A stretch of 64,000 nucleotides of DNA from Paraescarpia echinospica (taxonomy: Eukaryota; Annelida; Polychaeta; Sabellida; Siboglinidae), in NCBI GenBank assembly GCA_020002185.1, contig JAHLWY010000229.1, forward strand, positions 1 through 64,000, read 5' to 3'. Under the pieces are notes generated by a model, which was not told the origin of the DNA, ran no database searches, and saw nothing but the letters and a program-made list of their open reading frames with translations. Below, one piece after another: positions 22,254 to 59,821 of this stretch (the stretch's first letter is position 1; each line of letters begins with the position of its first letter). A program made the translations under genes and the position numbers.

Positions 22254-22376
22254 GTCTATGCAAAATTAGAGAAAAAGTTGCTGAACGGTTTCTGAGATAC
22301 GGCAGCTAACAGCGGACGGCGGACGGCGGACGCAGAGTGATGGCAATAGTCCGTTGGACCTTCGGCCAAAGGACTA

Positions 22377-22780
22377 AAAAGGGCAGTTCGAATAATAACA
22401 TTGAACATGTATAATTCACATACAGGACCACTTTTTAAACAATTTGAAATACTGCAAATAGAAGATCAGTTAAAGCTACAAGAACTGAAATTTTACTATA
22501 AATACAGTCATGGTAATTTACCAGTTTATTGATTAAACTGGAGAATTATTCCAAATTATAATATACACAGTCGTAATACTCGCAATGTTACAGATTTACA
22601 CACATCTAGGACAATACATGAATTTTCCAAAAAAAATGTTTAAAATACAATTTGCCTCATTTTGTAAATGGTACTCCAGAATTAGTTATAGAAAAAATAT
22701 TTACTCACAGTTTAGGTGGGTTTGCGTACTATTTAAAAAAATAATCTGTTACAAAAATATGAAAACGCATGCACACGATC
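22377..22780 (+). pseudogene. Outer LINE RT C-terminal tail (resumed)
   Basis: After the family R end the frame reads RAVRIITLNMYNSHTGPLFK, then LQIEDQLKLQELKFYYKYSH, then a stop, then IPNYNIHSRNTRNV and HEFSKKNV. This is the usual C-terminal end of jockey-group RTs and continues the frame interrupted at 13.51 kb. It is followed by an untranslated end and the (AC)n tract. Confidence 0.7.
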
Positions 22781-22831
22781 AAACTGTTACGTATTTCTGT
22801 TAAATCTCCAATACTATTACTAATAAAATAC

Positions 22832-22869
22832 ACACACGCACACGCACACGCACACGCACACGCACACGC

Positions 22870-22909
<40 letters not shown>

Positions 22910-22914
22910 AAACA
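22832..22914. repeat. (AC)n microsatellite with cacacg variant
   Basis: About 80 bp of cacacg and cacaca units directly at the 3' end of the outer LINE. Confidence 0.95.
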
Positions 22915-23060
22915 CACATATATGGATAGATGCATATATATTCTGTACATTTACATTCCGTATTTAGGAATGTTCACACAAATATTCCTACTTGTTCTAT
23001 AAAAAACATATCACTACATGCACGTCAGATACAGTTACACTTATAAAGAGATATATACCG

Positions 23061-23094
<34 letters not shown>

Positions 23095-23540
23095 AGATGA
23101 AGAGAGGCCAATTAAATTGTTGTTATGCTATGAGTGGCTCCTTTGTTAGCGACACGTTTTGTCTTAACAGGAGTCACACTCCCCATTTCACTGTTCATTC
23201 TTTTATTACACTGATTTTAATTAGTTATAATTTAGTTCTGTTTACTAATACTTGAAGTACACGATATTATGACTATACTTGTACTCTTTGGGGTCAAAAT
23301 AAACATCTTGTTCTTGTTCGTAGTTCTGGTTATGATATGGCTGCAGCATTTTGCACTCTCTGGAGACTGGAAAGAAGATGCTTAGAAATCCCGCACACCA
23401 GGCCATTTCAATTGTCAAGATGGCACGTTACGTAGATATACAGCGCCATCTCTGTGGTTTTCCGATCAAGAAGATTTCAAATTCTTCCAATACTGCCTAG
23501 ATGGAAATATGTCACATGACATATGTGCTGCACGTGGATT
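22915..23540. other. No gene; AT-rich with a (TA)n run at about 23066-23091
   Basis: Contains a short TA tract and no believable exon or coding frame. Confidence 0.5.
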
Positions 23541-24400
23541 TTCATGTTTAGGGCATCATCAAAGAAAACACCAATGTTCCTCGCCACAGTGGAAGTAAGC
23601 ACAATGTTATTGGCATGTTTTATGTGCAGCATAGAAAGTTAGTTCATGATGTGCGGCGAACATATCACAATAGCCTATGTTTTTTCAGCATTGAGTTTGA
23701 GTTTATTCAAGCGCATCCACGCTTGTATTTCAGCGACACATGCTTATGTGCGTTTCACAGCCTTGGTTGTATCTTCCTCTAACAGAGGACTGAGGTCGAT
23801 GTAGAGCTGGGTGTCATCAGCATACAGATGTATGTTCATTCCGTGCCGACGTGCGATATCACCGAGTGGTGCTGTGTAACAAATGAACATGAGCGGGCCG
23901 AGAACTGAACCTTGCGGGACTCCGAACGTCACTGGGCTTTCCGCTGATTCTCTGCCGTGCAATTGAATACTCTGACGTTGGTCAGCCCAATACGACTCAG
24001 ACCAAGCAATAGATGTTCCAATTCTTCCAAGACGATCTATGAGACGTATTAGCATGATTCCGTGGTCGATCGTGTCGAATGCTGCTGAATCTAGTGGCAC
24101 AAGTACAGCAGCCTTGCGTTAACCTAATATACAAAGCAGATCATTGCATACTCTCAGCAGTTTCAGTGTGTTGGTGCGGGCGATAAGCTGATTGCAATTG
24201 TTCATATAGTTCGTAGGGAGATTCATATAGTTCGTAGAGAGATAAATGTTTGGAGAAACGGGCAGCAACGACCTTCTCTGCGATTTTGGACACAAATAAC
24301 AAGTTCGACACTGGTCGATAATCCTTTAGGTCATTTGGGTTCCGTATGAACATCAGTGTGAACATCACATTCTCTCCTACCATCGTCATTTTGAGCAAAC
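23541..24400 (-). pseudogene. CR1/jockey-type LINE reverse transcriptase fragment
   Basis: On the minus strand 24141-24398 reads NPNDLKDYRPVSNLLFVSK and AEKVVAARFSKHL (RT fingers). After a break, 23744-24100 reads DSAAFDTIDHGIMLIRLIDR (first catalytic Asp), FGVPQGSVLGPLMFICY and IHLYADDTQLYIDLSP (YADD box). Below 23744 the C-terminal part decays into stops. Both ends are truncated. It lies on the same strand as the phosphatase gene and just beyond its last visible exon, so it is probably intronic. Confidence 0.75.
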
Positions 24401-52265
<27,865 letters not shown>

Positions 52266-52499
52266 CTGAGGACATAAGAACTAAATGTAACATTAAGACA
52301 AACAGGTGTGTGTATATATATATTTATACCTCGTACACATATAATACATATATATATATATATATATATGGTTGGCCGATTCTCGCGAAAGTTGCACACA
52401 TTGTCAATTTGGCAACTTTCATGTATTGTTTGTATTTTTTAATATAATACAACAGACATATTGAAGAAATAAGATGGGACACCTAATACGGTTATTTGT

Positions 52500-52502
<3 letters not shown>

Positions 52503-52568
<66 letters not shown>
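52503..52568. repeat. (GA)n microsatellite
   Basis: About 65 bp of uninterrupted GA units upstream of the first visible FN3 exon. Confidence 0.98.
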
Positions 52569-52574
<6 letters not shown>

Positions 52575-53548
52575 AGTTGCGTTCATGATTCTTGTGATAC
52601 GATAACAAACACACAGACCGCCCTTCTCACAAAACCTTGTGTCTCTATAATATTAAAACCACTACATACTGTTGATGGCTTTCTGAGACATAACCAACAT
52701 AAACAGTCAAGTGAAATTCAATTCATCAACTATCAATGCAAGATTTAAAAGTTTTCATGTTTAAATTATCATAATAGTTTGCAGTTCTTCCACGTCATAC
52801 ACCACACCATGTCAGATGTTGTAACTTTTACTTATGTTGCGTGTAAAACAATGTTGTTGTTTATGACAAAAATAGAAAAAAATGGGCCAAGTGGCCCTGA
52901 AGTCCTTTGGACTAATACGTCTATATGTGACCCCGGCTGACCGATGTGCTGCTACTAAGACTTATCAAGTTATGCCAGATTATGTCTTCATGTGTAAAAC
53001 TAAGAGGACAGATTATTTGAGAGCAAAAGGTAGACTCACTGTTTGACACATTTTAAAACCTACAGGCAACTGTCCAGTTTAACAGGGGTCTAGTGGCTTA
53101 ATGTTGTCTGTTGACACAAGCTACTGCCAGTGACCAATTACATATTAGTCACAGTTTCCATCAAACAATAGCAGGCAGAAAATCTTAGCTCCACTGCAGG
53201 GTGTAATACACAACCAGAGCCACCACTGATTCATGGTCAAGTAGATTAGCTCAATGCACCAACTAAGACAATGCACAACACTGTTAGTGACAGTGTCCAA
53301 AGTGAGGCCTAAGCAGTGTCCTCATTGCTGAATAGATCAATTAAACCTGCCAAGTGGGTGACATTCTACACAAGTGTTCATTAATGTTCAGTGATTGTTC
53401 AGAATACCAGACTGACCACATACCTAAACAAAACGAATGTAATAGGTGAAGAACATGCAGTGTTCAAATAGTATTGGTTGAATTGTATTTGTCTCGACGC
53501 AACATACGGTGGGGTGGTCACAGGTTCCTCTTGGTGACCTTGTGGCGG

Positions 53549-54689
53549 AATGGCCCCATCTTTTTGTAATTGTATGTGTCTATTGGTGGTGGAATGTTTG
53601 TATTGTTTGCTTAGGTTTATATTCATAGTGGTTTTAAACCTCTATAGCGACAAATAATGTATGTCTGTATATTGTCGTCATGTTGTAGGAATGTGTGCCT
53701 GAGAAACTTTGATGGGGCTGTACAAGGGTTCAGTTTCCCATCTGGTTTGCATGTTAGACATCACATTCCTACTATCTTTATGCCCAAAAGTGGCTACATT
53801 AGAAGCAATCCACTTTCCAATAGAAACGTCATCCTTTGGCCAATTTCAATTCTCAAACTTCACTGGGCTTGTGTTGGTTATTGCATAAATGAAGGTATAC
53901 TGTATTTTATGCAATGGCCAGGACGGGCCTAGTGCAGGTATTGAGGTAACTGGCTGAGGCGATAATTACTTCAAGCTGTTTGGCTTGATAAAACCGCCCA
54001 GCGCCTTCAGCCAATCACGACATGTCAGGATTAGGCCCCAGCCTACGATTTGGATTAGCGGTTAAGTCGCCACTTCCGCATTTGGTATCTGTGTGTCATG
54101 TCGTATATATCCTGATACTTCTACATCCGCCCTCCTCCCCACTTTTTGCCTAGCCACGTTTATGTAAACAACTATTGTACACTGTTGGTAGAAAAAGAAG
54201 TTGGAAAATGTCGCAACGCTTTCCCAAATTTCGGAATGAACACAGGGGCATGTCCCCAATTTTTGAATGTGTTGGGTTTTGGTGCGTCGACAGGCTTTTT
54301 GTTTTACAAACGGTATTTATTTTTCGTTATGTTTATACAGGATAGGGGGAATGGCCCCACCTTTTTGTAATTGCAAGTGTCTATTGGTGGTGGAATGTTT
54401 GTATTGTTTACTTAGGTTTACAATCATAGTGATTTTAAACCTCTATAGCGACAAATAATGTATGTCTGTATGTTGTCATCATGTTATAGGAATGTGTGCC
54501 TGAGAAACGTTGATGGGGCTGTACAAGGGTTCAGTTTCCCATCTGGTTTGCAGGTTAGACATCACATTCCTACTATCTTTAAGCCCAAAAGTGGCTGCAT
54601 TAGAAGCAATCCACTTTCCAATAAAAACGTCATCCTTTGGCCAATTTCGATTCTCAAACTACACTGGGCTTGTGTTGGTTATTGCATAA
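53549..54689 (+). repeat. 340-bp direct repeats inside R5
   Basis: 53549-53889 and 54349-54689 are about 96 per cent identical by eye and separated by ~460 bp of unrelated sequence. Both run from ggaatggcccca to gttattgcataaa. Neither has LTR-like TG...CA ends. Confidence 0.8.
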
Positions 54690-55000
54690 AAAGGCTTTAT
54701 TGTGCCTTCATCGATTATAAGAAAGCATTTGATTTAGTAGACCAGGCTGTGTCAGCCTTCTTCTCATGTGATGTATAGGTATGGCAAGGAGAAAACTTGT
54801 GTCCTTTGTTATTTGCTATTTACCTAAATAATTTTGAACACTGTTAGTCATAATTATAACGGATTTGACATGGCAACTGGTGAAATTTACAAATGTATGT
54901 TCTACTATATGTTGATGACACTAGAATTATTCAATCAAATACAGATTTCTTGCTTGTGTATAGCGGAACTATGTCAACTCTTCTAATGATTGACATTTGG
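54690..55000 (+). pseudogene. RT fragment inside R5, internally deleted
   Basis: CAFIDYKKAFDLVD is joined directly to FFSCDV, skipping the helix between them that R1 keeps. It continues with WQGENLCPLLFAIYLN and MFYYMLMTLE-like decay of the YADD box. Not functional. Confidence 0.6.
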
Positions 55001-55771
55001 TTGTTTCAGGTGTCAACTATATTGTGAATCTGTAATTATTAGTCTATATTGATACAATTGATTTACACAGTACCATGTCTACACAAGGCATGGCAAGTGT
55101 AAACACAACAGTAGAATGCATTTGATATCAATAAAGTGTAGGATATTTCACTCTATAGTTGTCCAGAATATAAATTTTCTATGTTTGTCACCTACAGGTT
55201 TCTACAGACAATACATCTTTAACCAATAGACACCACAGTCACACCATTTTATAATAATTAAATGAACATCAAAATAAATACAACTTGCAATTATAGAAAA
55301 TCAATAGTTTTGAAGATACAGTTTAAAAGTTTTAGGCAACTGTTCAATCTAACAGGGGTCAAGTGTGTCTACTCTGCCTGGACCCTGTGACCAATTAAAG
55401 ATTAGTCAAGGTATCAATGGAACAGGAGCACTAGGCTGCAGAGTTTAGTCATGCTGCTAGCTTTCTGGCACATTAAACAACATCTACTGTTGGGGGTGGT
55501 CTCAAGGGCCCTTCTCAAAACCATATCATAGATAATGTAAAACTTGCACTTTGGGGGCCCCTTAGGTGCCCTTAGAATGATTCAATCAAATACAGATTTC
55601 TCGTGCATAGTGGCAATGCCCTAAGATAATTCTATGCAAAATTAGAGAAAAAGTTGCTGAACGGTTTCTGAGATACGGCAGCTAACGGCTGACGGAGGAC
55701 GGCGGACGGCGGACGCAGAGTGATGGCAATAGTCCCTTGGACCTTCGGCCAAAGGACTAAATAGAAAAAAT

Positions 55772-56400
55772 GTTTTTTGTGATATAGTTAATGATATGTT
55801 AAATGCAGACTTAGAAAATGTGTTTCACGGGTATTGCTAATATTGTTTATGAGTAGCTACCTGTTGAATAGCTAATAATGTATTTAGTTAATTCCATCGC
55901 TTTACTGAGAATATGTTATATCTAGTTTGACATGAACACATGATCAAACATAATTATTTAACAATATATTTTGATTTACAATTTTGTTTCTGACTTAACC
56001 ATAACATAATAAATACATGTTCTTAACAGTCCAACCAGTATACACAAAAATAGCTGGTTAAACAAATATTTTATCTTAACAGTAAATGATGGGTATACTG
56101 ACAATACCATGACAATAACAATTTTGAAATAAATCTTGACACAACAGGTACGGAGAAACTGTGTGTTTCGCCTGGTATCGCTCTTCATGCAGAACCTATT
56201 TTTATAAAAGGAATGGTTCAAGTGCATGATAATCATGTAATTAACTCATATTAATCATTTAATGGTAACAAGATTATATCCATGTCATTTAGCCACAAAC
56301 GTTATCAACTGACACTACTAGAACAACGGCAATGTTTGTTCAAATATATCATAATCCTCCTGGACAACATGTCCAGTCGTTGATTAGAATCTCATACAAA
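55772..56400. other. No gene recognised
   Basis: AT-rich. A minus-strand frame at 55976-56236 is probably chance. Confidence 0.5.
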
Positions 56401-56429
56401 CAATGAGACAGGCTCGCCAGATGACTGTC

Positions 56430-56865
56430 CTCAGCAAGTCTAGATGACTGTCCTCAGCCAGAGTAGAGGGTTGATGCCGTGGTCTTTTGACATCTTTGAA
56501 CCTATTTGGTTAGTCTCCTGCATTTTTTCAGCTATCCCCAGGAACCTCAAATCATCTGTTTCACAACAACTTTTTGTTCCTAAGACCAAGCTTAACATTG
56601 GCAAAAGTGCTTTCTCTGTAGCTGCCCCCAAAATCTGGAATTAACTCCCTGTCTCTTTAAAATAATCTGAAACTATGGCTACCTTTCATAAAAAAACCTC
56701 AAGAATGATTTATTCGAAATCACTTTTCCACCCTAGCCTCCAGCGGTCCTTTGCTGTAATGATGACTCTTGCATGATTTTGCCTAATGATTCTTGTATGT
56801 TGTGCCTCTGGGCTCAGATTCCTGGGAATATAGGCGCAATAGGAATTTATTATTATTAATAATAT
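56430..56865 (+). mobile_element. LINE 3' end fragment
   Basis: Reads SVSQQLFVPKTKLNIGKSAF then SVAAPKIWN, a stop, then LPVSLK and a Phe/Lys-rich end: the usual C-terminus of CR1/L2-group RTs (the FSVAAPxxWNSLP motif). It is followed by an untranslated end with an (att/aat)n tail at 56846-56870. Strongly 5'-truncated, as is common for LINEs. Confidence 0.75.
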
Positions 56866-56870
56866 TAACT

Positions 56871-57680
56871 GCTAAGATATTATGAATGCACAAACACGGC
56901 AAACATCAAACTGAAGAACTATTTAGTAATACTATTACAGTAGCATGGACCCATATGGCATTGGAAATAACTGCTAGGTGTGCTCATATCCACTTGACTT
57001 GTCTATATGTATGTATAACATGGGATTCTCAGAACGAGTCAGCAGTGTGTTATCTGGAAGGATATTTGCATGGGTATGCACAGACCCTCCCAGGTGATTC
57101 ATGGCAGTAGTAACGTGTGCTAATCTATTCATGGTTTTATGCCAGTTGACAAGATACTGGTGTATCCCATTAAGACACTACTATATGGTTTGGTGAGTAA
57201 GTGCTCTTTCAAAAAAGAGACAGATGACCAATTACTTCTTGAAAACAAATTATTATTATTAATTAATTGGACCCTTCTCAGCTCAGGAGAATTTACAACC
57301 ATATAATTCAGCAGTCAACGCCATGTGTTCAATTTGAAATGTACTTTATAGACGTATTCAGTGATGTACACCCAGTATGTCAATTCTTGCCCACTGCAGT
57401 TATGGCGAACTGCAAGCTTGTTGTTGTGCAAGAACTGCATGTTGACAAAGGTAGGGAGTTAAAAGGTAAGTTGAAATGTTATATAATGGGTACAATATTG
57501 TATTTGTGGATGTCACTCCAGTGTTATCAGCCAGACAACAGTCGCTTGATTACATTCAGTATCCTCAGGCCTCAGCACACCATCTGCGTTGTTCATACAG
57601 TAAGAATTGAGACCGGTAAAGAAACACACTCACAGTAGGACTAACTAGGACAAAATGCAACTGATTCAGCTAATTTCCAC
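56871..57680. other. No gene established; weak exon-like stretch
   Basis: A splice-like acceptor (cccttctcag, 57277-57286) and donor (aaaag|gtaagt, near 57465) bound an open frame, but its protein shows no domain I recognise. Confidence 0.35.
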
Positions 57681-57686
57681 ACACTG

Positions 57687-57806
57687 CAGATGATATCTGT
57701 CTGAGGGAGTGTACTGAACTACCACCAATGACTTGCGAGGATGGTGGCTGCGGCAGTTGTGTCTGTTACCTGGCTGATAACCTTAGTGGCATCCACAAAT
57801 CATGTA
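57687..57806 (+). pseudogene. Possible xanthine dehydrogenase/aldehyde oxidase exon fragment
   Basis: After an acceptor-like cacactgcag the frame reads DDICLREC, then MTCEDGGCGSCVCYLAD, up to a stop. The C-x4-C-x2-C pattern with GGCG matches the plant-type [2Fe-2S] cluster motif of molybdo-flavoenzymes (CxEGGCGxC). The following HKSCIIS is where those proteins have a conserved Asn-Ser/Ala-Cys. The rest of such an enzyme is not seen, and the Polinton-like sequence begins at once, so at best this is a lone exon or relic. Confidence 0.35.
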
Positions 57807-58555
57807 TTATTTCCTAAATAACTCACTTGTAGTAATTGTGATAGTTGATCCTGTGCTTTTCGTGCAAACAAAATTGCTTCGACTATGCGTACCTTGTAAT
57901 TGGCATTGTCACCACCAGCAGCCATGAGTGCAAAAGCATCCTTGCTCTGTACTAGTCGAATTTTCACGTCGATGCCGTTCAATAGATAGCGGTCTTGGAA
58001 GAAGAGGTCGACGTGTAGACGACCCATCATGACGACGATTCGACTGCGGGAAATATAGGTCTTTCTTTTTTGCAGTCCCTTGTTTGCGTCGTCGGTGGCA
58101 TCCATGTGTTCAGCCGTGTCTTTGTACCACAAGGCAGTAGTCAGTTGACTCTTCTTCGCTTCTGTTCCGTGACTCAGTAACGTTTCTATGCACGCTCGAT
58201 AAGGATAGGTATTCGTTGAAGGTGTAACGAGGATACCGTTCAAAGACACGACGACTTGACTAAACAGAGAATGCATCCAGTTGTTTACTGGTCCAACAGG
58301 TGCAGCTTGATCGATGTCGTCCCCGTTTCCTTTGACTACACGTGCTCGCACCAACAGGTAAGTATTGGCCACGTCCAGGTAATCGTCTCCCGATCCGGGA
58401 AATAAGAATTCGATAGGACCACCCGTGCCTATCGAGGCGACAGGTCGATGCTCGACCCATTGTGCATGTTCGATACTTGTTTGTGTTGTCGGTAAACTAA
58501 ACAGGTCCAATTCGCGTTTGACTCCCTCACACGACAACTGGTGGACAAAAGCCAT
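57800..58555 (-). CDS. Major capsid protein (hexon-like), C-terminally truncated
   Basis: 251 residues from the ATG at 58555. The N-terminal part (VKRELDLFSLPTTQTSIEHA, then GPIEFLFPGSGDDYLDVANT, and VNNWMHSLFSQVVVSLNG) is the conserved opening of double jelly-roll capsid proteins of Polintons and adintoviruses, which form pseudo-hexagonal capsomers. A YRACIETLLSHG motif and RLHVDLFFQDRYLLNGIDVK follow. The family is normally well over 400 residues, so the second jelly roll is missing. The last ~16 residues after FARKAQ look like non-viral sequence read by chance. It is last in the gene run, ~90 bp after the pVI-like gene. Confidence 0.85.
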   Translation of the reverse strand: MAFVHQLSCEGVKRELDLFSLPTTQTSIEHAQWVEHRPVASIGTGGPIEFLFPGSGDDYLDVANTYLLVRARVVKGNGDDIDQAAPVGPVNNWMHSLFSQVVVSLNGILVTPSTNTYPYRACIETLLSHGTEAKKSQLTTALWYKDTAEHMDATDDANKGLQKRKTYISRSRIVVMMGRLHVDLFFQDRYLLNGIDVKIRLVQSKDAFALMAAGGDNANYKVRIVEAILFARKAQDQLSQLLQVSYLGNNT

Positions 58556-58640
58556 GTCTAGCCGAATATGTCGTCTCGACGCGTCTTCTGTCGTCTGCGT
58601 CTCTTGGCAACACTGGCTAGGGTTCTCGTCGGCTTGCGTT

Positions 58641-58943
58641 TTATAGTGCGAGGAACGTTGCGTATGCCAGGAGGTCCTTTCCTGTTTCTTTCACACGCCT
58701 CTTTGCAGAATCTTTAATGCTCTGTCCAGACAACACGTCGCCGGCCACACCCAAACCTGTCTTTAACGCTCCTTTTCCCAAAGCGAGTGCGCCTCTTTTT
58801 ATGAGTGGCATAGCACTTCGAATGAGGCCACCGAACAAACTACCTAGACCGTGACCTCGTTGCACTCTTGCCCCAACAAACACGGGCAATCCGTCACCGA
58901 CTTGTCTGACGTAGTTGTCTTCGTAGGAATGATTACGACTCAT
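58641..58943 (-). pseudogene. pVI/pX-like minor virion protein, frameshifted
   Basis: Starts MSRNHSYEDNYVRQ. It has a Gly-rich amphipathic stretch (RGHGLGSLFGGLIRSAMPLI) and AGDVLSGQSIKDSAKRR, as in the small capsid-interior proteins of adintoviruses that recall adenovirus pVI/pX and may help membrane penetration. The open frame ends soon after at 58641, but the alternative frame at about 58557-58680 encodes an Arg/Lys-rich tail (e.g. VAKRRRRQKTRRDD) ending in a stop just before the capsid gene. A single-base indel near 58675 would separate the two. Either the gene is broken or the assembly has an error. Confidence 0.7.
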
Positions 58944-58945
58944 GT

Positions 58946-59230
58946 TTAAAAAAATGATGGTTTGCGTCGTCGAAAGTGAAGTGTTGCCGTCACTCTACCT
59001 CGCTCGAATGGTACGCGACGTCCCGTATCGTCTCTTATATCGATCTCGATGGTCGTAAATTCTTTGTGCAAGACGGGAACGTATTGTACATTGTCGAAAC
59101 TTTTTGACACCACGTTTCCGTGATTTCCTTCTATCGGTACAATCCTCAACAGAGGGACGACACTGTTTCCGACCACACGTGATACCACAACGTCGGTGTA
59201 GACGTACAGCGAGTAAAATCCCTGCGCCAT
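58946..59230 (-). CDS. Penton-like minor capsid protein, C-terminal half
   Basis: 94 residues from an ATG (MAQGFYSLYVYTDVV). Contains VGNSVVPLLRIVPIEG, DNVQYVPVLHKEF, TIEIDIRDDTGRRVPFERG and a basic C-terminus. In related elements, as I remember them, this region is continuous with the preceding frame. It is in the same frame as 59264-59821, from which only a TAA and 11 codons separate it. Whether it is made separately from its own ATG is unknown. Confidence 0.7.
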   Translation of the reverse strand: MAQGFYSLYVYTDVVVSRVVGNSVVPLLRIVPIEGNHGNVVSKSFDNVQYVPVLHKEFTTIEIDIRDDTGRRVPFERGRVTATLHFRRRKPSFF

Positions 59231-59263
59231 GTCTACAACGGAATCAGCTTCTTTGCTGAAGGT

Positions 59264-59821
59264 TTACTCGTCGTTATTTGGCGTATCATACACGATGGAC
59301 GACAGCTTGAGATCTATGTCTCTTTCACCTAGCTTCGTACGGGTATACTCGCGTGTGTCCGGTGCTTTGGGACTGGTGACGACGGACGGGTGAAAACCTA
59401 GTATGGACTGCATGGCGCTCTGAAAAGGTATGTTGAACACAGTGTGGGGTGTCATGTGCAAGGTCACCCGCTGAGAGATGTCGCTGTAGATAAATTTCGC
59501 CTTCATTCCGTCCTTTGACATCCTCGCCAGAGCTTTGTTGATGTTGTATATCAGTATGACCGGACTGTAGTAATATCCATGCTCGATTTTGGCAGTGTTG
59601 TAGAATCCCGTGTGATCCTGTTCATTGAGATAGAACCTATTATCTGCCTCACGAACGTTGTACCAACTGTGCGGGTATTGAATCTCCACCAGTCCGCACT
59701 CCCACTGACCAACTAAACTGATGCGTTGCGGCAAAGCCGTGACATAGTGGGTCAACGTGTTGTCGGGATTTAACTCCTTAGACGCGTTGCTGGGCAATGT
59801 CAGGTAAAAATCAGACGACAT
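59264..59821 (-). CDS. Penton-like minor capsid protein, N-terminal part
   Basis: About 185 residues from the ATG at 59821 (MSSDFYLTLPSNASKE). Contains LTHYVTALPQRISLVGQWEC, GLVEIQYPHSWYNV and YYYSPVILIYNINKAL, ending YDTPNNDE before a TAA at 59264-59266. Such proteins are predicted single jelly-roll vertex proteins that sit at capsid five-fold axes. The frame resumes after the stop (58946-59230). The start overlaps the end of the membrane-protein gene by 11 bp. Confidence 0.75.
   Translation of the reverse strand: MSSDFYLTLPSNASKELNPDNTLTHYVTALPQRISLVGQWECGLVEIQYPHSWYNVREADNRFYLNEQDHTGFYNTAKIEHGYYYSPVILIYNINKALARMSKDGMKAKFIYSDISQRVTLHMTPHTVFNIPFQSAMQSILGFHPSVVTSPKAPDTREYTRTKLGERDIDLKLSSIVYDTPNNDE

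Larger units (their letters stand above)
13516..22376 (+). repeat. Family R retroposon copy R1, split by the LTR element
   Basis: R1 runs 13516-15659 and 22254-22376. It starts with two hairpins (gggccaagaggccc and agtccgttggact) and ends ggccaaaggactaa. Its flanks are A-rich: left 'attaaaaaaat', right 'taaaaagggcag'. This gives a short target duplication of about 5-6 bp inside the outer LINE. The interior contains a decayed RT segment at about 14410-14680. The LTR retrotransposon was inserted at 'gtcta', which the uninterrupted copy R5 shows as 'ttctatgcaaaatt'. Confidence 0.7.
10510..22780 (+). mobile_element. Outer LINE, interrupted twice (nested stack)
   Basis: One non-LTR retrotransposon in three pieces: endonuclease at about 10510-11040, reverse transcriptase at about 12002-13515, and the RT tail at about 22377-22780. 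The first gap is filled by a CR1-like LINE end. The second is filled by a family R repeat that is itself split by an LTR retrotransposon. The junctions make sense at protein level: the frame ending ...GSRIMRIKK at 13.51 kb resumes as RAVRIIT at 22.38 kb, the usual order in jockey-group RT C-termini. The LINE alone is about 2.5 kb and ends near the (AC)n tract at 22.83 kb. Confidence 0.75.
52884..55758 (+). repeat. Family R copy R5, with ~13-bp target duplication
   Basis: Starts with the double hairpin (gggccaagtggccc, agtcctttggact) and ends ggccaaaggact. The flanks carry aaatagaaaaaaat on the left (52870-52883) and aaatagaaaaaat on the right (55759-55771), a duplication typical of target-primed retroposition into an A-rich site. 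Compared with R1 it has an extra ~1.2 kb segment at about 53503-54689 and a ~95-bp deletion in the RT fragment (FDLVDQAVSAFFSCDV). This copy best defines the element's ends. Confidence 0.75.

Noticed and set aside
13516..22376. Family R as a Helitron (ends CTAA with an upstream hairpin)
   Set aside because: The 5' end is not TC, and R5 has a ~13-bp target duplication. Helitrons insert between A and T without duplication.
22832..22914. Possible CRISPR-like or satellite array
   Set aside because: Simple (AC)n microsatellite without spacers; the window is eukaryotic.
53549..54689. LTR retrotransposon defined by the 340-bp repeats
   Set aside because: No TG...CA termini, primer site, polypurine tract or target duplication could be found, so it is only listed as direct repeats.
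57267..57638. 123-aa plus-strand frame as an upstream exon of a xanthine dehydrogenase-like gene
   Set aside because: Its sequence shows none of the conserved N-terminal residues of that family; only the later 57687-57806 stretch has the iron-sulfur motif.
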